From NCBI RefSeq assembly GCF_004366815.1, contig NZ_SORI01000010.1, forward strand, positions 1 through 64,000: a stretch of 64,000 nt of DNA, in the 5' to 3' direction. The notes beneath the pieces were generated by a model. It saw only the letters and a program-made list of their open reading frames with translations. It searched no databases and was not told the DNA's origin. Source of the DNA: Aminivibrio pyruvatiphilus. Lineage in GTDB: Bacteria > Synergistota > Synergistia > Synergistales > Aminobacteriaceae. Positions 23,905-30,678 of this stretch are shown in pieces (positions within the stretch are counted from its first letter, which is position 1; the number at the start of each line of letters is the position of its first letter). A program made the translations under genes and the position numbers.

Positions 23905-24900
23905 ATGTCCAATCGGGGAAAAGTAGCGCTCGTTCTCGCCGGCGGGCAGATCGGGATGAAATATAACCCCCAGACTAACTCGTGCCAGCCGACGGTCACC
24001 GCGGAGGAAATGCTCTCCTGGCTCCCTCAGGAGCTTGCCGGCAAAATTTTCGTGGTTGACTGGAGCCGTCAGCCGAGCAGCCATTACACGATCCGCATGA
24101 CGTCGGACCTGGTCCAGATTCTGTCGAAAACAGTCGTGGATGGTGCCGACGGAATCGTGGTCGCCTGCGGCAGCGACACCCTGGAGGAAATGGCCTACCT
24201 GACTGACCTCTACTGGGCCTACCCCCAGCCGGTCATCTTCACCGCCGCGACCCTTCCCTCCGACAGCAGGGGATCCGATGCCTCCATCAACCTGTATCAG
24301 TCCGTCCTCGCGTCCTTTTCCAGGGAATGCTGGGGTATGGGAGTCCTTGCCTGTCTCCAGGACCAGCTTTTCGCCGCATCGGAAATGACGGAGACCGCCA
24401 GTCAGCGGAGAAATTCCTTTTCCGCTCCCGACAGAGGCCCCGTAGCCCAGTTTATCGGCGACAGGGTGGACATCCTGAGACAGAAGCGACGCGCCCAGGT
24501 CCTGGAAGAAAAAGGAAGCCCGGCACGGGACGTGGAGCTGCTTTTCGCTTCCCTCGGCTCAAATGACAAAATGGTGGAATTTCTCGCCTCCGACGAGAAA
24601 AGAGAGCTCGATGGACTGGTCATCGCCGGGTTCGGAAGCGGAAATGTCCCCCCTTCATGGATCCCCCATATCAAGAAGCTCGTGAAAGACGACATCCCGG
24701 TGGTGATAACATCCCGGTGCCCCCAGGGGCATACCAGGGGAATGCCCTATACCTTCGAGGGAAATATGGCCCGGCTCCTTGAGATCGGAGTGTTCGACGG
24801 AGGGGGCCTGAGGCCCCTGCAGGCTCGGCTGAGACTCGCCGTTGCCCTTGGTGCCGGTCTTTCGCGGCAGGAACTCCAGGCCTATCTCCTGGAAGAATAA
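23905..24900 (+). CDS. Asparaginase-fold protein with altered catalytic residues
   Basis: The 331-residue protein keeps the type I/II asparaginase layout: VALVLAGGQIG at the start, VVACGSDTLEEMAYL (84-98), PVIFTAATLPSDSRGSDASINLYQSV and SAPDRGPVAQFIGD. Canonical enzymes have GGT at the first motif and HGTDT at the second. Here the nucleophile position is Gln15 and the second Thr is Ser90; the usual Lys after the middle motif also appears replaced. Ordinary hydrolysis by the Thr nucleophile is therefore doubtful. GGGAGGAGGAAATAAAC precedes the ATG. It may be a related amidohydrolase, racemase or binding protein. A long hairpin follows the stop. Confidence 0.75.
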   Translation: MSNRGKVALVLAGGQIGMKYNPQTNSCQPTVTAEEMLSWLPQELAGKIFVVDWSRQPSSHYTIRMTSDLVQILSKTVVDGADGIVVACGSDTLEEMAYLTDLYWAYPQPVIFTAATLPSDSRGSDASINLYQSVLASFSRECWGMGVLACLQDQLFAASEMTETASQRRNSFSAPDRGPVAQFIGDRVDILRQKRRAQVLEEKGSPARDVELLFASLGSNDKMVEFLASDEKRELDGLVIAGFGSGNVPPSWIPHIKKLVKDDIPVVITSRCPQGHTRGMPYTFEGNMARLLEIGVFDGGGLRPLQARLRLAVALGAGLSRQELQAYLLEE

Positions 24901-24930
24901 ACCGTATTGTTTTTTTCCGTAAGCCCGGCT

Positions 24931-24970
24931 GAGGGGTAGTTTTCCGGAGTGCGCGGGAAAACTACCCCTC
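24931..24970 (+). terminator. Hairpin terminator after the asparaginase-like gene
   Basis: Fifteen perfect pairs (24931-24945 with 24956-24970) enclose a 10-nt loop. The following sequence is T-rich but interrupted, so termination may be partial. Confidence 0.65.
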
Positions 24971-25005
24971 GGCGTATTCTCATCTTATTTTCTTTTCGAA
25001 ACCAG

Positions 25006-25034
25006 TTGGAACTGAGCCATTAAGGTGGTAGAAT
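25006..25034 (+). promoter_or_regulatory. Promoter of the PPC-domain gene
   Basis: TTGGAA (25006-25011), 17 bp, TAGAAT (25029-25034) lies about 75 bp upstream of the GTG start. Confidence 0.65.
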
Positions 25035-25109
25035 ATTTTTGCAATATTCCGTGTTTCATGGGTGCGAAGCAGCTTGTCGCCGGCAAAGAACCGAAAGGGG
25101 GAATAGGCT

Positions 25110-25535
25110 GTGAAATATGCCGCCACTGACGAAATGATTGCGCTGCGCCTTTCTGAAGGGGACGATCTCGGAGACTCCATCGCCCACGTGTGCAGAACCT
25201 GCGATGTGGATTCCGCCGTTATCGTCAGCGCCGCCGGGATGGTTTCCTCCGTTACCTTCGGATGGTACAACGGGAGGGACTACAATACGGAGACCGTGAA
25301 GGACATCATGGAACTGGCTGTCCTCAGCGGAAACGTAAGCTACCGGGGAGGAGCCCTCTACCCTCATCTCCACGGAGTCTTCAACAAACCCGACCACGGG
25401 GCGATTTCAGGGCATATCCTTCAGGCCATCGTCTTCAACAACGCGGAGGTCTTTCTCAAACCCCTCTCCACGGTAATGCTCGGAAGGGCCTTTGACGGAG
25501 CCTTCGAAGCACTGGCCCCTGAAAAGCGGCTGTAG
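25110..25535 (+). CDS. PPC-domain (DUF296) protein
   Basis: This 141-residue protein has the plant-and-prokaryote-conserved (PCC/PPC) fold: MIALRLSEGDDLGDSIAHVCRTCDV, SAAGMVSSVTFGWY and the metal-ligand histidines in GALYPHLHGVFNKPDHG. Bacterial members are homotrimers with a Zn-like site and unclear roles; the plant versions bind DNA through a separate AT-hook that is absent here. The GTG start at 25110 has AAAGGGGG upstream. It is monocistronic, with its own promoter and terminator. Confidence 0.8.
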   Translation: MKYAATDEMIALRLSEGDDLGDSIAHVCRTCDVDSAVIVSAAGMVSSVTFGWYNGRDYNTETVKDIMELAVLSGNVSYRGGALYPHLHGVFNKPDHGAISGHILQAIVFNNAEVFLKPLSTVMLGRAFDGAFEALAPEKRL

Positions 25536-25538
25536 AGA

Positions 25539-25568
25539 GGAAGGCCCGTTCCCGGGCCTTCCTTTTTT
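25539..25568 (+). terminator. Terminator of the PPC-domain gene
   Basis: Ten-base arms GGAAGGCCCG/CGGGCCTTCC (25539-25548, 25553-25562) with a 4-nt loop are followed by TTTTTT. It also separates this gene from the convergent ybaK-like gene. Confidence 0.92.
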
Positions 25569-26079
25569 ATTTCCGGATGGGGCATTTCCTGCCCCCTGTC
25601 ATCTTCTGAAGATCCCCTGGAGAAACGGGGAAGAAGGCGTGGTCGCTTCCTGCGGCGGCCCAAACCACCGGGTAGAGAAAAAGATCCTCGTCCAGGAGGG
25701 CTGGTATGGCCTCCGGGTAACCCACCGGCGGCACGCCGCCCACCTGGAATCCGGACCAGCGGTAGACGTATTCAGGATCGGCCATCCGGACTTTTTTCGC
25801 GCTGCAGGCGGAACGGACTTTCCTGGCATCGACTCGGTTGATTCCCGACATGAGGGCAAGAAGAGGCGTTTCGTCCACGAGAAGAACAAGACTTTTCAGA
25901 ATATGGGCGGGCGGAGCGCCGACTGCCCGTGAGGCGTCGTCGACGGTGAAAATCGTTTCTTCCGAAAAAGTGATGGTATCAGGATATCCCCTTTCCCGAA
26001 GAAAAGCCCGCACTTTTTCAACGGGATCCCCGGAAAGTTGCCATCCTTCCGGGGATCCCGCCTGAGCGTTATTCGTCAT
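25567..26079 (-). CDS. YbaK/ProX-type aminoacyl-tRNA deacylase
   Basis: This 170-residue protein belongs to the YbaK/EbsC editing family, which hydrolyses mischarged aminoacyl-tRNAs such as Cys-, Ala- or other-tRNA-Pro. The core motifs are AHILKSLVLLVDETPLLALMSGINRVDARKV (with the conserved catalytic Lys region), FQVGGVPPVGYPEAIPALLDEDL and VWAAAGSDHAFFPVSPGDL. Its start at 26079 overlaps the LysR gene end by 11 bp, so the two are cotranscribed. The amino acid edited is not clear. Confidence 0.88.
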   Translation of the reverse strand: MTNNAQAGSPEGWQLSGDPVEKVRAFLRERGYPDTITFSEETIFTVDDASRAVGAPPAHILKSLVLLVDETPLLALMSGINRVDARKVRSACSAKKVRMADPEYVYRWSGFQVGGVPPVGYPEAIPALLDEDLFLYPVVWAAAGSDHAFFPVSPGDLQKMTGGRKCPIRK

Positions 26080-26956
26080 CCCCGATCATTTTCCTTTGCA
26101 GGAGAAAGTCGAGAAGCATTTCCATGGCCTTGGTGGTCATGGTTCCGTAGGTGATGGAGAAGGTCCTCATGAGGGAGGGTCTGAAGGGAATCATCACAAG
26201 GTCCTGCGTCTCCCCGGCTCCTGCGAGGCGGGAGATGACCGCCCCCTCGGCACCTTTCTTCACTGCCTCGACCACGGCGCTCACATGCCCGAACTTGAGA
26301 TACACGTGCTTTCCCTTTCCTGTATGAGCTTTGAAGGCATCCTCCCATATACGGGACGTGGAGGATCCGGTCACCCTCCCCACGAGATCCATGTTTTCGA
26401 GATCTCTCAGGGTTACGCTCTCCCTTTCCGCAAAGGGGTGATCATCTTTGACCAGGAGAACCAGCTCGTCTCTGGCGAAGGGAACGGTGTTGAAGCCGGA
26501 GGCATGGCGTCCGTGGCCGGTAACGGAAATATCGGATTCCCTCGTCACCATTTTTTCGATGGCTTCCCTCGAATCGGATATGCGCACTTCCACCTCTATA
26601 TTCGGATAGAGTTTCCGGAATTCCACGAGAAGGCCGGGGAGGATGAAATCGCCCGGAATGGAGCTTGCGCTGATCCTCACGATGCCGGAAACGTCATCGG
26701 CAATATCGGAGAAATCTCTTTTTATGTCCGCAAGCTGAGAAATAGTCTTCCGGGCAAATTTGTAGAGCACCTCGCCCTCCACGGTGAGATTGGAACATTT
26801 CTGCCCCCGGGCGAAAATTTTGACTCCCATTTCCCGCTCGAGCTTTGCGATATGCTTGCTCACGGCAGGCTGGGAAATTCCGAGAGAAGCCGCGGCAGCA
26901 GAGATGCTCCCCTTCTCCATTACTTCCACGAGACTCTGAAGTTCACGAAAATCCAA
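26069..26956 (-). CDS. LysR-family transcriptional regulator
   Basis: The 295-residue protein has an N-terminal winged helix-turn-helix (SISAAAASLGISQPAVSKHIAKLEREMGVKIFAR) and a periplasmic-binding-fold effector domain (VRISASSIPGDFILPGLLVEFRKLYPNIEVEV). The last residues overlap the YbaK-like gene. I take a TTG start at 26956 because GGGGAGGAATCAGCG precedes it, and a good promoter lies 57 bp upstream. The divergently oriented XRE gene shares the upstream region, so LysR could act on both. Confidence 0.9.
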   Translation of the reverse strand: MDFRELQSLVEVMEKGSISAAAASLGISQPAVSKHIAKLEREMGVKIFARGQKCSNLTVEGEVLYKFARKTISQLADIKRDFSDIADDVSGIVRISASSIPGDFILPGLLVEFRKLYPNIEVEVRISDSREAIEKMVTRESDISVTGHGRHASGFNTVPFARDELVLLVKDDHPFAERESVTLRDLENMDLVGRVTGSSTSRIWEDAFKAHTGKGKHVYLKFGHVSAVVEAVKKGAEGAVISRLAGAGETQDLVMIPFRPSLMRTFSITYGTMTTKAMEMLLDFLLQRKMIGDDE

Positions 26957-27012
26957 CGCTGATTCCTCCCCACAAAATATGTTCGTTTTCCCTTTGTTTC
27001 TTCCCCACCCTA

Positions 27013-27041
27013 AATATATTCTGAACGGGAAAGGAGTTCAA
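27013..27041 (-). promoter_or_regulatory. Promoter of the LysR gene
   Basis: The minus strand shows TTGAAC (27036-27041), 17 bp, TATATT (27013-27018). It is back to back with the XRE promoter, 33 bp away. Confidence 0.65.
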
Positions 27042-27073
27042 GGGGGTATGTGATTTTTTACGGAATGTTTTTC

Positions 27074-27101
27074 TTGAGCAAATTGTAATCATTGGTATAA
27101 T
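27074..27101 (+). promoter_or_regulatory. Promoter of the XRE-ImmA-radical SAM cluster
   Basis: TTGAGC (27074-27079), 16 bp, TATAAT (27096-27101) lies about 44 bp upstream of the XRE start. The surrounding sequence is unusually AT-rich for this window. Confidence 0.75.
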
Positions 27102-27144
27102 AATATATATCCTGAGAAAACACTCCATCGGAGGTGGAATCACC

Positions 27145-27516
27145 ATGAGCCTCGGAATGAGGATCAGAACGCTGCGCAAGGCCCTTGGCCTCACACAGCA
27201 GGCCCTTGCGGACAGAACGGAAGTCAGCAGAATATACATCCAGGCCCTCGAAAGCAACAGGAGAATGCCCTCCATGAAGCTTCTGACCCGCCTGGCGGAA
27301 GCCCTCAGCGTCGAGGTCCAGGACCTGGTGAAAACCGTGTCATCTGCTCCGTCGGGGCGGCTCCAGCTTGAAGAAGTGCTCCAGGTGAGCCCTGAAGTAG
27401 AAGTCTGGTACCGGAGCAAAAAACTCAAGCCCAGAGAGCTCAAGTTCGTCCAAAGCCTCATTGACGCAGCGATTTCCCGCTGGGAAGAAGAGGACAGGAC
27501 GGACGGCGGCGTCTGA
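27145..27516 (+). CDS. XRE-family helix-turn-helix regulator
   Basis: This 123-residue protein has a Cro/C1-type helix-turn-helix at residues 5-62 (IRTLRKALGLTQQALADRTEVSRIYIQALES and a LAEALSVEVQDLV dimer helix). A short tail rich in charged residues follows. GGAGGTGGAATCACC precedes the ATG. It is followed 7 bp later by an ImmA/IrrE-type metallopeptidase gene, the standard pairing in which the peptidase cleaves or modulates the repressor. Unlike phage versions it sits among housekeeping genes. Confidence 0.9.
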   Translation: MSLGMRIRTLRKALGLTQQALADRTEVSRIYIQALESNRRMPSMKLLTRLAEALSVEVQDLVKTVSSAPSGRLQLEEVLQVSPEVEVWYRSKKLKPRELKFVQSLIDAAISRWEEEDRTDGGV

Positions 27517-27523
27517 TCCTTTC

Positions 27524-27940
27524 ATGAATACAAATTCTGCTTTCCTTTTTCCCGAACCTCCGGAACATATTCCGGAGTGGGCCTCAAAGGCCGCCGCTGA
27601 ATGGACGGGCCTCGACGAGTTCTCCCTTCTCGTCATGGCCGAGGAGCGTACGGGGAAGCAAATCGATCTGGAATATCCTCTTCTTCCCGGAGAGACATGG
27701 GGTTTCCACATAGTGAAGGGACGAAGGGCAGGAATTTTCATCAACCGGAAACTGCCGGAACGATGGAAGAGATTCGCCCTTTTCCACGAACTGTTCCACC
27801 TTCTTGAACACAGGAAGGGAGAGGCCTTCTGGGAAAGAACGGCGACTCCCCTGTCGAGCTTCGAACGGCAGGCCGATCTTTTCGCATGGGCGGCGACGCT
27901 GAAGGAATGGGAAACATGCTGGAATGAATCCACAGTCTAG
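27524..27940 (+). CDS. ImmA/IrrE-family metallo-endopeptidase
   Basis: This 138-residue protein has the zinc-binding FALFHELFHLLEH (HExxH at residues 88-92) and a downstream FERQADLFAWAATL, the typical third-ligand helix (E..A..FA). The family cleaves or inactivates a cognate XRE repressor in response to stress, as ImmA does for ImmR. Start ATG 27524 lacks a strong ribosome site of its own and follows the XRE stop by 7 bp, so translation is probably coupled. Its end overlaps the start of the radical SAM gene by 17 bp. Confidence 0.85.
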   Translation: MNTNSAFLFPEPPEHIPEWASKAAAEWTGLDEFSLLVMAEERTGKQIDLEYPLLPGETWGFHIVKGRRAGIFINRKLPERWKRFALFHELFHLLEHRKGEAFWERTATPLSSFERQADLFAWAATLKEWETCWNESTV

Positions 27941-28952
27941 GCCGATGACGATGAAGCGCCTCCCCTTTTTCCTTTCCATGCAGAGCTGCCCCCGGCGGTG
28001 CATCTACTGTCACCAGGGAGAGATTACAGGGACCTTCCGCATACCTTCACCCGATGACGTGGAAGCGGCAGCGGCAGCCGCAGACTGTCCCACGGAAATC
28101 TGCTTCTTCGGCGGCAGCTTCACCTGTCTTCCTCCCGACCGTCAGAAGGCATACCTCAATGGGGTTCTGAAGGCTCCCGGGGGAAGCACAGTCCGGCTTT
28201 CCACCCATCCTGAATGCGTTTCACCCGCAATTCTCCGGTTGCTGGGCTCATACCCCGTCTCCATGATCGAACTGGGGATTTCTTCCCTGGACGATCATGT
28301 TCTTTCGCTGTGCAACCGGGGGTACTCAGGAACGGAAGCCCTGTCCGCGGTGGAGCGTGTACTGGACGCGGGGTTTCACGGGGGAGCCCAGATGATGATC
28401 GGCCTTCCGGGCCAGTCGGAACAGAGCTCCTTCGAAGACCTCCGCAGGCTCGCCGCAGCCGCGAAGGGAAGACCTCTGACTCTCCGCATCTACCCGTGCC
28501 TCGTTCTCCGGGGCACCCCCCTGGAAGAACTGTACCGGAAAGGAGATTTTGTCCCCCCGGACGTTGATGCCGCCGCCCTCTGGTCCGGCCGGCTACTGGT
28601 TCTTGCCCGGGAACTGGGAATTCCGGTCCAGCGCGTGGGCCTCCAGGAATCGGAAACCCTCGGCCGGTCCGTTGTGGCTGGCCCCCACCACCCGGCCTTC
28701 GGAGAACTTGCCCGGGCCGCCGAACTGGCACTGACCCTTGCCGTCCGGTCTTCCCTGGGGCCGTGGCAGGTTCCCGGAAGGTCCAGATCGCTCCTGACAG
28801 GGCACCGGCAGTATGGACTGCGCCTTCTCGCCGGCATGACGGGCCTTTCACCGGAAGAAACGGGGCGCAGAATCGACTTCGCCGGGGACATCGGGGTCTA
28901 CGGGAATACACCGAATGAAAGAGGAATTGACGGAACCCTTTCTTGGGAATAA
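27924..28952 (+). CDS. Elp3-like radical SAM protein without acetyltransferase domain
   Basis: The 342-residue protein has the radical SAM cluster motif CPRRCIYC (Cys22, Cys26, Cys29), then ICFFGGSFTCLP, VRLSTHPECVS, MIELGISSLDD, GAQMMIGLPGQSEQ and LRIYPCLVLRGTPLEELY. These match the radical SAM half of the Elp3/COG1243 family found as short proteins in anaerobes. The C-terminal acetyltransferase of true Elp3 is missing. It probably modifies tRNA or another macromolecule, but its substrate is unknown. Its start lies within the ImmA-like gene, making a tightly coupled three-gene unit. ATG 27945 or 27951 are alternative starts. Confidence 0.8.
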   Translation: MNPQSRPMTMKRLPFFLSMQSCPRRCIYCHQGEITGTFRIPSPDDVEAAAAAADCPTEICFFGGSFTCLPPDRQKAYLNGVLKAPGGSTVRLSTHPECVSPAILRLLGSYPVSMIELGISSLDDHVLSLCNRGYSGTEALSAVERVLDAGFHGGAQMMIGLPGQSEQSSFEDLRRLAAAAKGRPLTLRIYPCLVLRGTPLEELYRKGDFVPPDVDAAALWSGRLLVLARELGIPVQRVGLQESETLGRSVVAGPHHPAFGELARAAELALTLAVRSSLGPWQVPGRSRSLLTGHRQYGLRLLAGMTGLSPEETGRRIDFAGDIGVYGNTPNERGIDGTLSWE

Positions 28953-28971
28953 ACTTAAATCTCCATATATT
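28943..28971 (+). promoter_or_regulatory. Promoter of the RpiR-type regulator
   Basis: TTGGGA (28943-28948), 17 bp, TATATT (28966-28971) begins inside the end of the radical SAM gene. It leaves a leader of about 30 nt before the RpiR ATG. Confidence 0.6.
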
Positions 28972-29006
28972 TCCTGAACTATTATCCGGTTTCGGAGGTG
29001 TCTTTC

Positions 29007-29873
29007 ATGGACAGTGCACAGCTTCAGGCCATGCTGCGGGAAAAAATGGAGCAAATGCCGAACAAGGCCCGGCGCGTAGTGGAATATCTTCTATCCAACA
29101 CCAGGGAGGCGGCATTTCTTTCCATAGGCGAAGTGGCCGAAAAGCTGGACGTTTCCAAGGCCCAGCTCGTTCGCGTCTCCAGGATGGTCGGTTTCGACGG
29201 GTACGCCGATTTGAAGGACGCCCTCCAGAATTCGGTCCTTGAACACGTCAACCCCACCGCTCTTCTGAGCAAGATCATGAAAAACCGCCAGGATCTCCCC
29301 GAGGAAATCCTTCGCATGGAACACGCGAACCTTGACGACACCTGGAACCAGCTCAAGCCCCAAAACATAGTGAAGTTCTGTGAAATGGTCCGCCAGGCGA
29401 ACATGGTCTACTGCATGGGCTGGGGCATTTCCTCCCTGGTTGCCGAAGCCCTGTATACCCGCCTCATGGAAATGGGTATCCGGAGTTCGCTGATGAAAAG
29501 GGGGTCAGTGGCCCTGATCGAGCAGGCGAGGACGGTGACGAAGGGTGATATCGTGGTGGTGTGCGAGCTGCCGAGCTATGTCATCGAGGTGACTGAATCC
29601 ATAGAAAGGATCTCCGCCAACGGCGCGACGGTCATTACCATCACTGACAGCCCCGCCGCTCCGGTCTGTCAGCTCTCCGACCTTTCTTTTTTCGTCAGCG
29701 ACACAAGCCCCACCTTCGGCAGCACCATCGTGGGCCCCGTTTTCCTCATCCACATTCTCACGTCGGTCCTCTGCGTGAACCTCGGCGAGAAGGTGCGCGC
29801 CGCCCTGCAGGACCAGGAGATGGGGCTTCACGACGAAAGGATCTACTATCCTGCATACGGTCTGAGGTACTGA
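29007..29873 (+). CDS. RpiR-family regulator with SIS domain
   Basis: This 288-residue protein has an N-terminal RpiR helix-turn-helix (AAFLSIGEVAEKLDVSKAQLVRVSRMVGFDGYADLK) and a SIS sugar-isomerase-fold domain (about 115-260) with VYCMGWGISSLVAEAL, KGDIVVVCELPSYVIEV and VITITDSPAAP. Most RpiR proteins sense a phosphosugar or sialic-acid-type ligand. The ATG at 29007 is preceded by GGAGGTG at 6 nt; a GTG at 28998 lies within that ribosome site and is unlikely. No obvious sugar catabolic operon adjoins, so its target is unknown. Confidence 0.9.
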   Translation: MDSAQLQAMLREKMEQMPNKARRVVEYLLSNTREAAFLSIGEVAEKLDVSKAQLVRVSRMVGFDGYADLKDALQNSVLEHVNPTALLSKIMKNRQDLPEEILRMEHANLDDTWNQLKPQNIVKFCEMVRQANMVYCMGWGISSLVAEALYTRLMEMGIRSSLMKRGSVALIEQARTVTKGDIVVVCELPSYVIEVTESIERISANGATVITITDSPAAPVCQLSDLSFFVSDTSPTFGSTIVGPVFLIHILTSVLCVNLGEKVRAALQDQEMGLHDERIYYPAYGLRY

Positions 29874-29927
29874 GGGTACAACGGAGAGAGACCAACTTCA
29901 TCCCTCCCCGCTGTTGTCGGGTTTGCC

Positions 29928-30614
29928 TCAGGCCAGTTCCAGCCACTCTCCGGCTCTCATGACGACCACCTTTGCAAGGCTCCCCACCAGGCGGGCAAAT
30001 TCTCCGGGATCGGCCTGTATCACAGGGAATGTGTCGTAGTGAATTGGCACGGCTATTTCAGGATGGATGAATCCGACGGCCCGGACTGCATCCTTCACGT
30101 CCATGACAAAGTTTCCCCCTATGGGCAGCAGGGCCGCCTTCACCCCCTCCAGGGCGAGAAGCTGCATGTCCATGGTCAGCCCCGTGTCCCCGGCGTGGTA
30201 GATCTTCACTCCCCCAAGGTCAAAAAGAAACCCGCACGGACTGCCTCCCGGAATGAGGTGATCCCCTTCCGTTATATCCGAGCCGTGAAGGGCGGGCGTC
30301 ATCTTCACCCTGCCGAAGGGAAAGTTGAACGCTCCTCCGATGTGCATGGGGTGGCATTTCAGTCCCTTTCCGCCCAGGTAGTGGCAGAGCTCGAAGTTGG
30401 CCGCAACGGTGGCTCCCGTCCTTGACGCTATCTCGACGGTATCGCCCAGATGGTCGCCGTGGCCGTGGGTGACGAAAATAAAATCCACCGATTCGTAATC
30501 TCCGGGGGCCGCCGCTGCAGACGGGTTCCCGGTCAGGAAGGGATCCACCAGTATGGTCGTGTCCTCTCCCTTCAGTTCGAATGCCGCGTGCCCAAGGTAA
30601 CGAAGCCGGACCAT
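29928..30614 (-). CDS. UPF0173-type metal-dependent hydrolase (metallo-beta-lactamase fold)
   Basis: This 228-residue protein begins VRLRYLGHAAFELKG and carries the metal site THGHGDHLGD, then HYLGGKG, IYHAGDTGLTMDM and a late HYDTFP. This is the UlaG-like/UPF0173 pattern of single-domain metallo-beta-lactamase hydrolases. Its natural substrate is unknown. AAAGGAGGAGATGACGA precedes the ATG. It lies 64 bp after aspS with a strong hairpin between them. Confidence 0.87.
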   Translation of the reverse strand: MVRLRYLGHAAFELKGEDTTILVDPFLTGNPSAAAAPGDYESVDFIFVTHGHGDHLGDTVEIASRTGATVAANFELCHYLGGKGLKCHPMHIGGAFNFPFGRVKMTPALHGSDITEGDHLIPGGSPCGFLFDLGGVKIYHAGDTGLTMDMQLLALEGVKAALLPIGGNFVMDVKDAVRAVGFIHPEIAVPIHYDTFPVIQADPGEFARLVGSLAKVVVMRAGEWLELA

Positions 30615-30639
30615 TCGTCATCTCCTCCTTTGTATGCTC

Positions 30640-30668
30640 GCGGGCTCCCCCGGTACGGGAGAGCCCGC
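30640..30668. terminator. Strong hairpin between aspS and the UPF0173 gene
   Basis: Thirteen pairs (30640-30652 with 30656-30668, one G-U) enclose a 3-nt loop. No T run follows on the minus strand, so it may stabilise or process the transcript rather than end it. Confidence 0.4.
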
Positions 30669-30678
30669 GGATGTCTTC

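Noticed and set aside
23059-24084. Minus-strand open frame of 341 codons
   Set aside because: It lies opposite the LUD and asparaginase-like genes, which match known families on the plus strand.
27074-28952. Prophage remnant suggested by the XRE and ImmA genes
   Set aside because: No integrase, structural or replication genes are present, and the third gene and surroundings look chromosomal.
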